From Myxococcales bacterium (GTDB lineage Bacteria; Myxococcota_A; Bradymonadia; UBA7976; UBA1532): a stretch of 40,102 nucleotides of DNA. Below the pieces are notes generated by a model, which was not told the DNA's origin, searched no databases, and saw nothing but the letters and a program-made list of their open reading frames with translations. Below, one piece after another: positions 31,324 to 40,102 of this stretch; the first letter of the stretch is position 1, and the number at the start of each line of letters is the position of its first letter. A program made the translations under genes and the position numbers. The stretch covers positions 1-40,102 of the forward strand of contig SHZC01000020.1 of the NCBI GenBank assembly GCA_009692505.1, in the 5' to 3' direction.

Positions 31324-32052
31324 ATGGCCACGACCCCCAAGGCCCCTAAGCCCGTCCTCAAAAAGCCCGCCGTCAAAAAGCCCGCGTTCAAGGCGGCCGA
31401 CGAAGAGCCGACGGCTGCGCGCCTCCGACGGAAACCCCGCGGCGCCCACGGCCTCACGCGCGAAGCGGTCTATCAGTTCGTGCGCCAGCTCCTCATCGAG
31501 GGCCGCCCGCCGACCGTGCGCGAGGTGCAGTCCAACTTCAGCTTCAAGGCCATCGAGTCGGCGCGCACCCACCTCGAGAACCTCGTTCGCGATGGCAGGC
31601 TCATCAAAGACGGCGGCGCCCGTGGGTACCGCCTGCCCCTCAACGAGCGACCGCGGATCGCCCGTCAGGTGCCGCTGCTCGGTCGGGTGCAAGCGGGCGC
31701 GCTCACGACCGCCATCGAGCACCTCGAGGGCCTCCTCCCCGTCGACGGCCGCCCAGACTCCGAGGAGCTCTTCGCCCTTCGAGTGCGGGGCGAGAGCATG
31801 ATCGGCGCCGGCATCCTGCCCAATGACATCGTCATCGTCCGCAAGCAGGAGCGCGCCGAAGTCAACGAGATCATCGTCGCCCTCATCGGCGACGAGGCCA
31901 CGGTCAAGCGATACAAGGTGCGCCGCGGCCGCATCGAGCTGCACGCCGAGAACCCGGCCTTCTCGCCCATCGTCCCGCCCGAAGGAGGGCTGCGCATCTT
32001 GGGCAAGGTCATCGAGGTCCGACGGTACCTCGACGGTCAGCCCCTGCGCTGA
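31324..32052 (+). CDS. lexA: LexA repressor
   Basis: 242 residues. An N-terminal Lys/Pro-rich extension (about 1-40, KKPAVKKPAFKAA) precedes a winged-helix DNA-binding domain (LTREAVYQFVRQLLIEGRPP, TVREVQSNFSFKAIESARTHL). The S24 latch/protease domain has the self-cleavage site Ala124-Gly125 (RVQAGALTT), nucleophile Ser158 (GESMIGAG) and general base Lys195 (ATVKRYK), so it is expected to be RecA-responsive. The start is ATG 31324 with GGAGG upstream. It heads a cassette with imuA, imuB and dnaE2, a gene order known in several proteobacterial groups. Confidence 0.95.
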   Translation: MATTPKAPKPVLKKPAVKKPAFKAADEEPTAARLRRKPRGAHGLTREAVYQFVRQLLIEGRPPTVREVQSNFSFKAIESARTHLENLVRDGRLIKDGGARGYRLPLNERPRIARQVPLLGRVQAGALTTAIEHLEGLLPVDGRPDSEELFALRVRGESMIGAGILPNDIVIVRKQERAEVNEIIVALIGDEATVKRYKVRRGRIELHAENPAFSPIVPPEGGLRILGKVIEVRRYLDGQPLR

Positions 32053-32148
32053 GCGTCCGGCGCCGAGCACAAACCGCCGCGCCCTCGTCAAGTCAGTTGA
32101 CCTCTTCCGACGCCGCGCCTCCTCTGTCGCGACGCCACGGGTGCAGCC

Positions 32149-32817
32149 ATGGGTGCCGCGGTCCTCTCCTTCCCCGAACAGATCCCCGCGTCCGCGCTCG
32201 AAGCAAGCCGCACGCTCCAGCCGTCCTTCACCCTCGAACGCTTCGCCGGCCGCCTCATCGAGCTGTCGACCTTGGGCGCGAGCGCCGCGTCGAGCTTCAC
32301 CTTCCTGCTCGTCCATCAAGCCCAACGGGCCGGTGAACCCGTCGCTTGGGTGCTCCTCGGCGAGGCGACCTTCTACCCCCCAGACGTTGCCGCCGCCGGG
32401 ATTGATCTCAACGCCCTGCCGATCATCCGGGTCTCCAAGTCCGCCGACGCCGGGCGCGCCGCCACGCACCTCCTGCGCTCAGGCGCCTTTGGCCTGATCG
32501 TGCTCGATCTCGGGGCCGAGAGCGCGTTGCCCACAGCCCTGCCCGTGCCGCTCCAGTCGCGCCTCGAGGGGCTCGCCCGCAAACACGACACCGCCGTCGT
32601 CTGCCTCACCCGGAGAGGCGCGGAGGGGGGCTCTTTGGGGCCCCTGATCTCGTGGCGCGGCGAGGCGCATCGGCAGAGTCGGCAGGGTCGTCAATGGGGC
32701 GACCTCATCACGCACAGAGACAAGCGGGGGGGGAGCGTCTCTAGGCTCTCGGTGGACTTCAACGGCCCTCTCGGGCTGGACTTCAACGCCCCGAAGGGGA
32801 CGGGAGAGCACCCTTGA
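32149..32817 (+). CDS. imuA: ImuA-like RecA-related mutasome protein
   Basis: 222 residues from ATG 32149. Weak RecA-fold similarity: GRLIELSTLGASAASSFTFLLVHQAQRAGEPVAWV resembles ImuA/SulA-like sequences, followed by a LIVLDLGAES Walker B-like strand. The Walker A loop lacks GKT/S (TLGASAASS), so ATP hydrolysis is unlikely. Identity rests mostly on position directly before imuB and dnaE2 and on size. ImuA-type proteins assist ImuB and DnaE2 in damage tolerance. It ends at TGA overlapping the imuB TTG start. Confidence 0.78.
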   Translation: MGAAVLSFPEQIPASALEASRTLQPSFTLERFAGRLIELSTLGASAASSFTFLLVHQAQRAGEPVAWVLLGEATFYPPDVAAAGIDLNALPIIRVSKSADAGRAATHLLRSGAFGLIVLDLGAESALPTALPVPLQSRLEGLARKHDTAVVCLTRRGAEGGSLGPLISWRGEAHRQSRQGRQWGDLITHRDKRGGSVSRLSVDFNGPLGLDFNAPKGTGEHP

Positions 32818-34340
32818 ACGCGGTCGCCGAGCGCGAGCATCTGGCCTGCCTTGAGCTGCCCGCGCTCCCCCTCCAGCTCCTCCTTGAGCGTTGCCCCGAG
32901 CTGCGCGAGACGCCCGCGGTCATCGTCGACGTGGATACACCCAACGGCCGCATCCTCTGGGTCAACGACGCCGCCTGGGCGCACCGCATCCGGCCCGGTA
33001 TGCGCTACGCCGCCGCGCTCTCCCTCAACGCTCAGCTCCGCGCCGACGTCCTCGAGCCCGCACAGCTCGAGCGGGGCGCCCGACGGCTCACCGAGCACCT
33101 TCGGCGCTTCAGCCCACGAGTCGAGCCTTCAACCGAGATCCCCGGCCTCTTCTTCATCGACGCCAGCGGGCTCGAACGGCTGTTCGGCTCGCTGATGGAG
33201 TGGGGTGAACGTCTGCTCGCCTCGCTCCTTGAGCTCGGCTTCGACGCCCGCCTCTGCGTAGGCTTCACGCGCTTCGGCACCTTCGCGGCCACGCGCCTCC
33301 TGCCTCGCCTCTCGTCTCCCCTCCTGCTCACCGATCCCCAAGATGAGCACCGCCGCCTGCTCTCCACCCCCCTCGAGCGGCTCGGCCTGGAACCTCGGCT
33401 GTGCGAGACCCTTCACCGCTTGGGCTTACGTCACGTCGAGGCGTTCCTGGCCCTGCCCGTCGACGGTCTGCAGACTCGCTTCGGACCCGCGGCCGTCGAG
33501 TTGCACCGGCGCGCCGCGCTTCAGACCTTCGAGCCCCTGCGCCCTCAGCCGATCCCCCCGAACCTCTGGCGACGGCTGCTGTGCGAGCACGGTGAGACCG
33601 ACACCACCCGTCTCCTGTTTTTGGTCAAGCGTCTTGTCGATCAGCTCCTGACCCTGCTCGCTGAGCGTCACGAGGCCCTGACCGAGCTGCACCTTCAGCT
33701 CCGGCTGAATACGAGGGTCAACGCGCCCGAAGAAGAGCGGCACACGCTTCGCCCCGGCGAGCCCACCCTCGACAGCCCCGTCTTGCTCGATCTGCTGCGC
33801 CTGCGCATGGATCAGCTCGAGCTGCGCGCCGGGGTCGTCGAGCTCCGCGTCGGGGTCGTCGGGGTGCGCGCGACCGCCGAGCAGCTCCGCCTCTTCCGTG
33901 ATGGCCCCAAGCGGGATCTCATGGCCGCCAACCGCGCGCTCGCCCGCGTTCGGGCCGAGCTCGGCGAGGGCGCCGTCCAACGGGCCGAGCTGCGCGAGGG
34001 TCACCTGCCCGAGGCCCGCTTCGGGTTCGCCCCCCTCAGCGAGCTGCGCGCCCCGGAGGCCAAAACAAGGCCGCCTCGCGTGCTTCAAAGACGCCTGCTC
34101 GCCAAACCCCTCCGCCTCAAGCCCGTGCCCCGGCACCTGCGCGACGACGGCTGGGTGCCTCACGATCCCGCCGCCGGCGCGGTCGTCAAACTACATGGCC
34201 CATACGCCATCAGCGGCGGGTGGTGGAGCCAGGAGCAGAGCCGCGAGTATCACTTCGCCGAGACCAAGCGGGGCGATCTGCTCTGGGTCTACTACGACCG
34301 CAAGCGCCGCAACTGGTACCTGCACGGCTGGGTGGAGTGA
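32814..34340 (+). CDS. imuB: ImuB, Y-family polymerase-like mutasome adaptor
   Basis: 508 residues from TTG 32814, overlapping the imuA stop. Y-family fold remnants: [19 protein letters not shown] (the usual catalytic Asp site is Glu/Leu), [17 protein letters not shown] in place of the catalytic SIDE motif, and the [21 protein letters not shown] finger-like parts. The acidic catalytic residues are missing, as is normal for ImuB, which acts as a hub and not as a polymerase. EQLRLF (Q357-F361) fits the beta-clamp-binding motif QLxLF. The tail [30 protein letters not shown] is typical of ImuB. It sits 7 bp before dnaE2. Confidence 0.9.
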   Translation: MNAVAEREHLACLELPALPLQLLLERCPELRETPAVIVDVDTPNGRILWVNDAAWAHRIRPGMRYAAALSLNAQLRADVLEPAQLERGARRLTEHLRRFSPRVEPSTEIPGLFFIDASGLERLFGSLMEWGERLLASLLELGFDARLCVGFTRFGTFAATRLLPRLSSPLLLTDPQDEHRRLLSTPLERLGLEPRLCETLHRLGLRHVEAFLALPVDGLQTRFGPAAVELHRRAALQTFEPLRPQPIPPNLWRRLLCEHGETDTTRLLFLVKRLVDQLLTLLAERHEALTELHLQLRLNTRVNAPEEERHTLRPGEPTLDSPVLLDLLRLRMDQLELRAGVVELRVGVVGVRATAEQLRLFRDGPKRDLMAANRALARVRAELGEGAVQRAELREGHLPEARFGFAPLSELRAPEAKTRPPRVLQRRLLAKPLRLKPVPRHLRDDGWVPHDPAAGAVVKLHGPYAISGGWWSQEQSREYHFAETKRGDLLWVYYDRKRRNWYLHGWVE

Positions 34341-34347
34341 GCGGCGT

Positions 34348-37300
34348 ATGTCCCAAGCCTTCGTCCCCCTCTGGTGCAAGAGCAACTACACCTTCCTCGA
34401 GGGCGCCAGTCATCCCGACGAGCTCGTCGAGTCCGCACACGCTCATGGCCTCCGCGCCCTCGCCCTCACCGATCGCGACGGCGTCGCCGGCATCGTGCGG
34501 GCTCACGAGAAGGCCAAGTCGCTGGGCATCAAGCTCCTCGTCGGCTCGGAGCTGACGCTCGAGGACGGCTCGACGATCGTGGTGCTCGCGCGGCATCGGG
34601 AGGGCTACGCCAACCTCTGCCGGGTCGTCACCAAAGGACGCCTGCGCTCGGCCAAGGGGAGCTGCCGGCTCCGCACCGACGAGCTCGCCGCCCACGCCGA
34701 GGGCCTCATCGCCCTCTGGGGTGGGGACCGCGGGCGCCTGGGCCAGGTCGTCGAGCCCTCGGAAGAACCGTCGCTCGCCGCGCAGGCGGGCCTGCTCCGG
34801 GAGGCCTTCGGCGAAGACCTCTACGCCCTCGTCGCTCGTCATCGACGCGAGAGTGAGCCCGCCCTGGAGGCCCGGCTTCGAGGTCGGGCACAGCGCTTCC
34901 GCCTGCCGGTCGTCGCGGGGACGGAGGTCCTCTACCACTGCCCCACCCGACGCCCCCTTCAAGACGTGCTGACCTGTATTCGGCGAGGCGCGAACGTGCA
35001 GACCGTGGGGCAAGCCACCAAGCCCAACCATCTCCACGCCTTGCCTTCAGCCGCCGAGATGTCCGCGCTCTTCTCCGACGACCAGACCGCCCTCGAACGC
35101 ACGCTGGAGGTGGCCTCACGCTGTGACTTCGATCTCGGCCAGATCCGCTATCGCTACCCGGCCGAACGCCTGCCCGACGGACAGTCCTCCTCGACCTGGC
35201 TGCGTGAGCTCACCTACGAAGGCGCGCGCGGTCGGTACGGCGGTGAGGTGCCCGGGGACGTCCGCGCACAGCTCGACCGGGAGCTCGCGCTCATCGATCA
35301 GCTCGACTACTGCGGCTACTTCCTGACCATGTGGGAGATCGTCCGTTTCTGCCGCCAGAGCGGCATCCTCTGCCAAGGCCGCGGCTCGGCGGCGAACTCG
35401 GCGGTCTGCTTTTGCTTAGGGATCACCGCCATCGATCCGGTGCGGATGGGCCTCTTGTTCGAGCGTTTCATCTCGCTCGAACGCGCCGAGCCTCCCGACA
35501 TCGATCTGGACATCATGCACGCCCGCCGCGAGGAGGTGATTCAGCACGTCTACGCCCGGTATGGGCGCAGCCACGCGGCCATGGTGGCCAACGTGATTCG
35601 ATACCGCGCCCGCTCTGCCCTCCGCGACGTGGGCAAAGCGCTCGCCCTGCCTGAGACGGCCCTGGACCGCGTCGCTTGTACCCTCGGGTTCTCCGAAGGC
35701 GCAGAGGACGAGACCTTACGCCGCGGTGGCCTCGACCCCGATCACCCTCGGCACCGGCTGCTCATGCGCCTGACTCAGGAGATTCAGGACTTTCCAAGAC
35801 ATTTGTCTATACATCCGGGCGGGTTCCTGCTCGGCCACGAGCCGATTCACGATCTCGTGCCCATCGAGAACGCCACGATGGAGGGCCGCACGGTCATTCA
35901 ATGGGATAAGTACGACGTCGAGGCTCTCGGCCTGTTTAAGGTCGACCTCTTGGGCTTGGGCGCGCTGACGCAGCTCGATCTGGGCTTCGAGCTCATCCGC
36001 AGACACCGGGGGCAGTCGCACTCCATGGCCACGATCCCCGCCGATGATCCCGACACCTACGCCATGTGCCAACGCGCCGACACGGTCGGGGTCTTCCAGA
36101 TCGAGAGCCGCGCCCAGATGGCCATGCTGCCGAGGCTGAAGCCCCGCTGCTTCTACGACCTGGTCATCGAGGTGAGCCTCGTTCGGCCCGGCCCCATCTC
36201 CGGCGGCATGGTGCATCCCTACCTCCGGCGCCGCACGGGCGAGGAGCCGGTGATCTATCCCCACGCGAGCCTGAAGCCGGTGCTCGAAAAGACCCTCGGC
36301 GTGCCCCTGTTTCAAGAGCAGGTCATGCGCTTGGCGGTCGTCGCGGCGGACTATACGCCGGGTGAGGCCGACCAGCTTCGGCGGGACATGGCGGCCTGGC
36401 GGCGCTCGGGACGCATCGAGAAACATCATGAGCGGCTCGTCTCCCGCATGAGGGCGAAGGGCATCGACGAGGCCTTCGCCGAGCGCGTCTTCGAACAGAT
36501 TCGGGGCTTCGGCGAGTACGGTTTCCCCGAGAGCCACGCCGCGAGCTTCGCGCTCATCGCCTACGCCACGGCGTGGATGCGCTGCCACTACCCGGCGGAG
36601 TTCTTGTGCAGCCTCCTCAACGCGCAGCCCATGGGCTTCTACTCCCCGGCCACCCTCGTGGAGGACGGGCGACGACATGGCCTGTTAGTCAAGCCGATTG
36701 ACGTCTCTGCGAGCGACTGGGACTGCACGATGGAGGGCGACGCCGTGCGCATGGGCCTGAGGTACGTCAAGGGGCTCGGCGAGCTCGAAGGGCGGCTCGT
36801 CGAGGGTGAGCGCAAGCACCGGGGTCCGTTCCGCCACCTCGAGGACTTCACGCGGCGAACGAAGCTCGACTCCGGCGACCTCGACGCCTTGGCCCTCGCG
36901 GGCGGCTTCGAGACCTTCGAGGAAAACCGGCGCGGGGCGCTCTGGGCGGTGCGGGGACTGTCTCGCACCCGCGGCATCTCCTTGCCCCTGCCCACGGCCG
37001 ACGCCACGCCTCCGCTCGAGGCGCTCTCCCCGCTCGAGGTCGTCTCCTGGGACTACGTCTCCAGCCACCACAGCACGCGAGGGCACCCACTCGAGGCCCT
37101 CCGCGAGGCGCTGCGCGCCCAACGTCTGCCCGACGCGCAGGGGGTCTCAAACCTGAGCCACGGCCAACGCACCCGCTACGCCGGGGTCGTCATCTGCCGC
37201 CAACGGCCCGGCACCGCGGGCGGCGTCGTCTTCCTCACGCTCGAAGACGAAACGGGCTTCGTCAACGTGGTCGTATGGGCGCAGGTCTTCGAGCGATACG

Positions 37301-37446
37301 CCGCCCTCGTCAAGACGGCGTCGTTCCTGGGGGTCTCAGGCCGGGTCCAAAACGAGCAGGGCGTGGTCCATTTGGTGGCCGAACACTTCTTCGTGCCCCA
37401 CATAGGCCCGGAGCCACCGGAGACCCAGAGCCGCGACTTTCATTGA
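34348..37446 (+). CDS. dnaE2: Error-prone DNA polymerase III alpha subunit DnaE2
   Basis: 1032 residues from ATG 34348. Layout: N-terminal PHP-like domain ([32 protein letters not shown]) with the metal His residues replaced, as common in DnaE2; the palm with catalytic PPDIDLDI (Asp at about 384 and 386); [32 protein letters not shown]-type region ([13 protein letters not shown]); FQEQVM; and C-terminal HhH and OB domains ([19 protein letters not shown]). DnaE2 performs mutagenic translesion synthesis with ImuA/ImuB under SOS control. It lacks the tail of DnaE1. The 31-bp gap to the next gene permits co-transcription. Confidence 0.96.
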   Translation: MSQAFVPLWCKSNYTFLEGASHPDELVESAHAHGLRALALTDRDGVAGIVRAHEKAKSLGIKLLVGSELTLEDGSTIVVLARHREGYANLCRVVTKGRLRSAKGSCRLRTDELAAHAEGLIALWGGDRGRLGQVVEPSEEPSLAAQAGLLREAFGEDLYALVARHRRESEPALEARLRGRAQRFRLPVVAGTEVLYHCPTRRPLQDVLTCIRRGANVQTVGQATKPNHLHALPSAAEMSALFSDDQTALERTLEVASRCDFDLGQIRYRYPAERLPDGQSSSTWLRELTYEGARGRYGGEVPGDVRAQLDRELALIDQLDYCGYFLTMWEIVRFCRQSGILCQGRGSAANSAVCFCLGITAIDPVRMGLLFERFISLERAEPPDIDLDIMHARREEVIQHVYARYGRSHAAMVANVIRYRARSALRDVGKALALPETALDRVACTLGFSEGAEDETLRRGGLDPDHPRHRLLMRLTQEIQDFPRHLSIHPGGFLLGHEPIHDLVPIENATMEGRTVIQWDKYDVEALGLFKVDLLGLGALTQLDLGFELIRRHRGQSHSMATIPADDPDTYAMCQRADTVGVFQIESRAQMAMLPRLKPRCFYDLVIEVSLVRPGPISGGMVHPYLRRRTGEEPVIYPHASLKPVLEKTLGVPLFQEQVMRLAVVAADYTPGEADQLRRDMAAWRRSGRIEKHHERLVSRMRAKGIDEAFAERVFEQIRGFGEYGFPESHAASFALIAYATAWMRCHYPAEFLCSLLNAQPMGFYSPATLVEDGRRHGLLVKPIDVSASDWDCTMEGDAVRMGLRYVKGLGELEGRLVEGERKHRGPFRHLEDFTRRTKLDSGDLDALALAGGFETFEENRRGALWAVRGLSRTRGISLPLPTADATPPLEALSPLEVVSWDYVSSHHSTRGHPLEALREALRAQRLPDAQGVSNLSHGQRTRYAGVVICRQRPGTAGGVVFLTLEDETGFVNVVVWAQVFERYAALVKTASFLGVSGRVQNEQGVVHLVAEHFFVPHIGPEPPETQSRDFH

Positions 37447-37477
37447 CAGGCCTCCAGCGGCGTGTGAGTGACCGGCG

Positions 37478-40102
37478 ATGCCGCGTCCAGCCCCCGAGTA
37501 TGATCTCTGCCTGAACGCCCACATCACGGGCGCAAACCCTGCACGGATCATGGCCAAGTTCTTTCGGCAGGCCGGGCTGAAGGTCCACTTCGAGGAGCCG
37601 GAGACCCTCGAGAGCTCCCCGCGCCTCTGGGCCATCGCCCACGCCGTCGCCGTGTCACGGGTCTATATGGTCCTCGCCGGGGACGGCACCCCCGCCGGAT
37701 GGGTGCAGGCGGAGTTGGAGTGGGGTCTCAAGCGCCGCGCGGCCTACGACGACCTCCAGATCCTGCCGGTCGTGCGCGCGGGCTTCGAGGCCGGGAGTAC
37801 TGCGAGCCTCATCGAGGCGCTGTCGCCGTTTCGCCTGCCCGATGACAAGACCGAGGATAACCTCCTTCTCCGCGACCTGCTCCGCGACCTCGTCGCGCGC
37901 CTTCGGGCCGGCGGCGCGGGTACGACCCTGCCGCTCTTCGAGAACGAGCCGGAGAGTGCCAAGCCCTTCCCCGGACTTCGCCCCTTCGCCGCCCGCGACA
38001 GCCGCTTCTTCTTCGGCCGCGAGCAAGAGGTCATCGAGGTCGGGCAGCGGCTCGGGAAGGTACACACGGCGCATCGGCGATGGATGCACCTCTCGGGCCC
38101 CTCCGGGATTGGCAAGACCTCGCTCGTCAGGGCCGGCCTCGTGCCCGCCGCCCGACGTGGGGTCATCGCCCGGGCGCCCGCCGACTTCATCGTGGCGAGC
38201 CTGCGCCCCGCACGCCGACCGATCGCCCGCCTCGCCGAGTCCCTCACGCGGGCCATCGGGGGGGATCTCTGGGTGGGCGAGGTGCTCGAGCGACTCAAGA
38301 CCCCCGACGGCTTGGCCGAGCTGGTCCGCGAGGAGATGCACATAGACAAAGGTCTGTTTTTATGTGTCGACCACCTCGAAGACCTCTTGGGCGTCGACCC
38401 CGAGGAGCTCGCCGCCTTCGACGCGCTCCTCTCCGGGGCCATCGACGACTTCGACGAGCGGCTCTACCTCGTGACGACCACCCGCGACGACCTCACGCAG
38501 CCGGTGCTGTCGCGCCTGCCGAAGACCGGGGCACTCGCCGCCACCCGCGCAACCTATATGGAGCTCGGCGCCCCGACCCGAGAGGGCCTCTGGGAGGCCA
38601 TCGTCGGCCCGGTGAGGCTCGCGGGCGGTCGCTTCGCTGACGGCCTCGCCGAGCGCATCCTTGACGACGTGGAGCGCACACCCGACCCGCTGCCTCGGAT
38701 GGCGCACGTGCTGTCGGCCTTATGGGACCGAAGCTGGGAGGGCGAGCTGACCCACGCGACCTACGAGGCACTCGGAGGCCTCTCAGGCGCGCTGGAGCGG
38801 GACGGCTCGACCTTGCTCGCCGAGATTGGGCCCGAAGACCAACGCCGGGCCCACGCCCTCCTGCTCGGCCTCGTCGCCGTCGGGCGGGGTCGAGGCGACA
38901 CCCTCCGCGTCCTCACGCGCGAAGAGGCTCTGACGGCGGCCGGTGGAGGACCGAAGTCCGAGGCCGTCCTCAGGGCACTCGCAAATGTCGAGCGCGGTGG
39001 GCTCCTGCGTCTGGGTCAAGACGAGACCGACGACGAGGGCGAGCCGGCCGATGATGAGGGCGGCACGAGCATCGTCTCGCTCGCGCACGACGCGCTCCTG
39101 CGGGACTGGAGCGGACTTCAGCAGCTCATCGAGGTCTCGCGTGAAGCGCTCGAACGCCGAGACGAAGCGCGGGCCTGTGCCCAGATGTGGCGGTTCAGCG
39201 GCCACAAGGACGCGGAGATGCCGAAGGGCCCCAGGCTTCGCAGCCTCGAAGGGGAGTCGCTGACGCCCAGCACACTTGAGCTCTATCCCAACCTCCTCGA
39301 CGTGGAGACCCGCCGGTTCCTCGAGGCCGCCCGGACTTTGGAGCGCCACCGCGAGCAGGACCAGCACCACCTCGCCGCCACCGCGACCGCCGCCGACGCC
39401 CAACACCGGGCCTTCGACCGCGCCCGAACGAGCGACCAGATTCGAAAGCTCAGGCTCGTGATCGTCGCCCTCGGTGCCTCGACCCTCATCGCGGTCCTGC
39501 TGGCCGCGCTCGCTTTGGGTGAGCAGGAGGAGCTCCGCATCCAGCGCAATACGGTGGAGGCCGAGCGGAGGCGGGTCGAGGCGCAGCGAGAGAAGATCGA
39601 GGCCGGCAAGGTCGACGCCGATCGCGACACCCTCGCGATGGAACAGAGATTCCGGGACGCCGAGCGCTCTCGCCGAGCCGCCGGTCGACAGAGCGCCCGC
39701 GACGGTCAGACCGTCGACGATTTGCTCCGCATCGCCATGGAGATCTCGGCGACCGCCGACGAGGCCATCAAACGCATCCCAGGTGAGGCCTCGAAGTACG
39801 CCCGAAGGGTCGTCAGCCAGGCACTCTCGCGCAAGCTGCAGGAGTCGCTCTCAGCCTCGCCCGACAACGAGCTCATGCGCTTCGCCGCAGCGCAGCAGCA
39901 CCAGATCCAGGGGGATCTCTGGGCTGGACAGAAGCAGCCCCGGACCGCGCTGACGAGCTATACCCAAGCCGAGGTGCACCTCGACGCCTTGCTCACAAGC
40001 TCAGCGCCTCTGCCCCGGTTCCTTGTCTGCATGGCCACCGTCCAGCTCGGCATCGCGGAGCTTCATCGTCGTGAGCCGCTCAGCGACGCGCGTCGGACTG
40101 AG
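37478..40102 (+). CDS. TIR-like / STAND NTPase (nSTAND1-type) / TM / TPR protein, 3'-partial
   Basis: At least 875 codons, open to the window end. ATG 37478 is the first start after an in-frame TGA at 37469. Residues about 8-105 are TIR-like (YDLCLNAHITGANP, the SRVYMVLAGDG strand, and W75 with E79 in GWVQAELEWG where TIR families keep Trp and the catalytic Glu). FPGLRPFAARDSRFFFGRE (about 164-182) is the typical nSTAND1 entry. Walker A is GPSGIGKTS (K213) and Walker B is LFLCVDHLED (D298). Sensor VTTTRDDL (about 331) and the SLAHDALLRDWSGLQQLI winged-helix mark follow. A membrane helix (about 657-680) is flanked by coiled coils, then TPR-like repeats (AAAQQHQIQGDLWAGQKQPRTAL). Such proteins occur as immune or regulatory STAND ATPases. 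Located 31 bp after dnaE2. Confidence 0.85.
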   Translation, partial: MPRPAPEYDLCLNAHITGANPARIMAKFFRQAGLKVHFEEPETLESSPRLWAIAHAVAVSRVYMVLAGDGTPAGWVQAELEWGLKRRAAYDDLQILPVVRAGFEAGSTASLIEALSPFRLPDDKTEDNLLLRDLLRDLVARLRAGGAGTTLPLFENEPESAKPFPGLRPFAARDSRFFFGREQEVIEVGQRLGKVHTAHRRWMHLSGPSGIGKTSLVRAGLVPAARRGVIARAPADFIVASLRPARRPIARLAESLTRAIGGDLWVGEVLERLKTPDGLAELVREEMHIDKGLFLCVDHLEDLLGVDPEELAAFDALLSGAIDDFDERLYLVTTTRDDLTQPVLSRLPKTGALAATRATYMELGAPTREGLWEAIVGPVRLAGGRFADGLAERILDDVERTPDPLPRMAHVLSALWDRSWEGELTHATYEALGGLSGALERDGSTLLAEIGPEDQRRAHALLLGLVAVGRGRGDTLRVLTREEALTAAGGGPKSEAVLRALANVERGGLLRLGQDETDDEGEPADDEGGTSIVSLAHDALLRDWSGLQQLIEVSREALERRDEARACAQMWRFSGHKDAEMPKGPRLRSLEGESLTPSTLELYPNLLDVETRRFLEAARTLERHREQDQHHLAATATAADAQHRAFDRARTSDQIRKLRLVIVALGASTLIAVLLAALALGEQEELRIQRNTVEAERRRVEAQREKIEAGKVDADRDTLAMEQRFRDAERSRRAAGRQSARDGQTVDDLLRIAMEISATADEAIKRIPGEASKYARRVVSQALSRKLQESLSASPDNELMRFAAAQQHQIQGDLWAGQKQPRTALTSYTQAEVHLDALLTSSAPLPRFLVCMATVQLGIAELHRREPLSDARRTE

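Noticed and set aside
32053-32148. A separate LexA box or promoter for imuA
   Set aside because: The 96-bp gap contains no match to the AGACRAACRTCT sites near lexA, so a shared transcript from the lexA promoter is the simpler reading.
31015-32469. A 484-codon open frame on the minus strand across lexA, with GKPAAVAA repeats
   Set aside because: The repeat part comes from the 27-bp array (a multiple of three, so all frames stay open), and the remainder is antisense to lexA and imuA with no recognisable domain.
37447-37477. Terminator between dnaE2 and the STAND gene
   Set aside because: No inverted repeat followed by a T-run is visible in the 31-bp gap.

Overview
This 40.1 kb window is GC-rich and densely coding. 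It looks like a chromosomal segment of a Myxococcota/Deltaproteobacteria-type organism. Lineage hints are a vWA/MopE-repeat surface protein with a MYXO-CTERM-like tail, a DUF4388/PATAN-type multidomain regulator, a Ser/Thr kinase with a PEGA tail, a stand-alone MshEN protein paired with an HD-GYP protein, many lipoproteins, and a lexA-imuA-imuB-dnaE2 cassette. The taxonomic placement is inferred from gene content only.

Region 1 (1-5930, minus strand) is a tight operon. It runs from a secreted beta-carbonic anhydrase with a histidine-rich tandem-repeat insert, through a FadL/OMPP1-like outer-membrane protein, to two paralogous lipoproteins of unknown function. Region 2 (6018-14111, plus strand) starts divergently with a leucine dehydrogenase-type enzyme. 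It continues with a lipoprotein, a pseudo-receiver/DUF4388/degenerate-J-domain regulator, the translation and housekeeping genes def-fmt-rsmB-rpe, and a tRNA-Pro(CGG) whose 5' end overlaps the rpe stop codon. A terminator ends this block. Region 3 (14157-21361, minus strand) holds a YciO-type protein, yhbY, the large MopE-like surface protein, a small unknown gene, an HD-GYP c-di-GMP phosphodiesterase candidate and an MshEN-domain protein.

Region 4 (21540-28173, plus strand) contains mrp, a Ser/Thr kinase, and a helicase-exonuclease pair resembling MrfA/MrfB, the mitomycin-C repair factors. The promoter region of this pair shares a 9-mer with the putative operators of lexA. Region 5 (27750-29450) is a scar: the junction between mrfB and a convergent lipase-like gene is duplicated. 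Between the copies lies a decayed mrfB fragment and the C-terminal relic of a ParE/RelE-type toxin. A lipase-like gene and a CAP/SCP lipoprotein follow on the minus strand.

Region 6 (30525-40102, plus strand) has a DUF4920 protein, six 27-bp hairpin-containing tandem repeats, a lexA promoter with two tandem operator-like sites, and lexA-imuA-imuB-dnaE2, an SOS mutagenesis cassette. Only 31 bp after dnaE2 comes a gene that is open to the window edge (at least 875 codons). It encodes a TIR-like domain, a STAND NTPase (nSTAND1-like), a transmembrane/coiled-coil segment and a TPR-like region. A possible SOS-coupled STAND effector, together with the candidate LexA-controlled mrfAB, is the most unusual content of the window.
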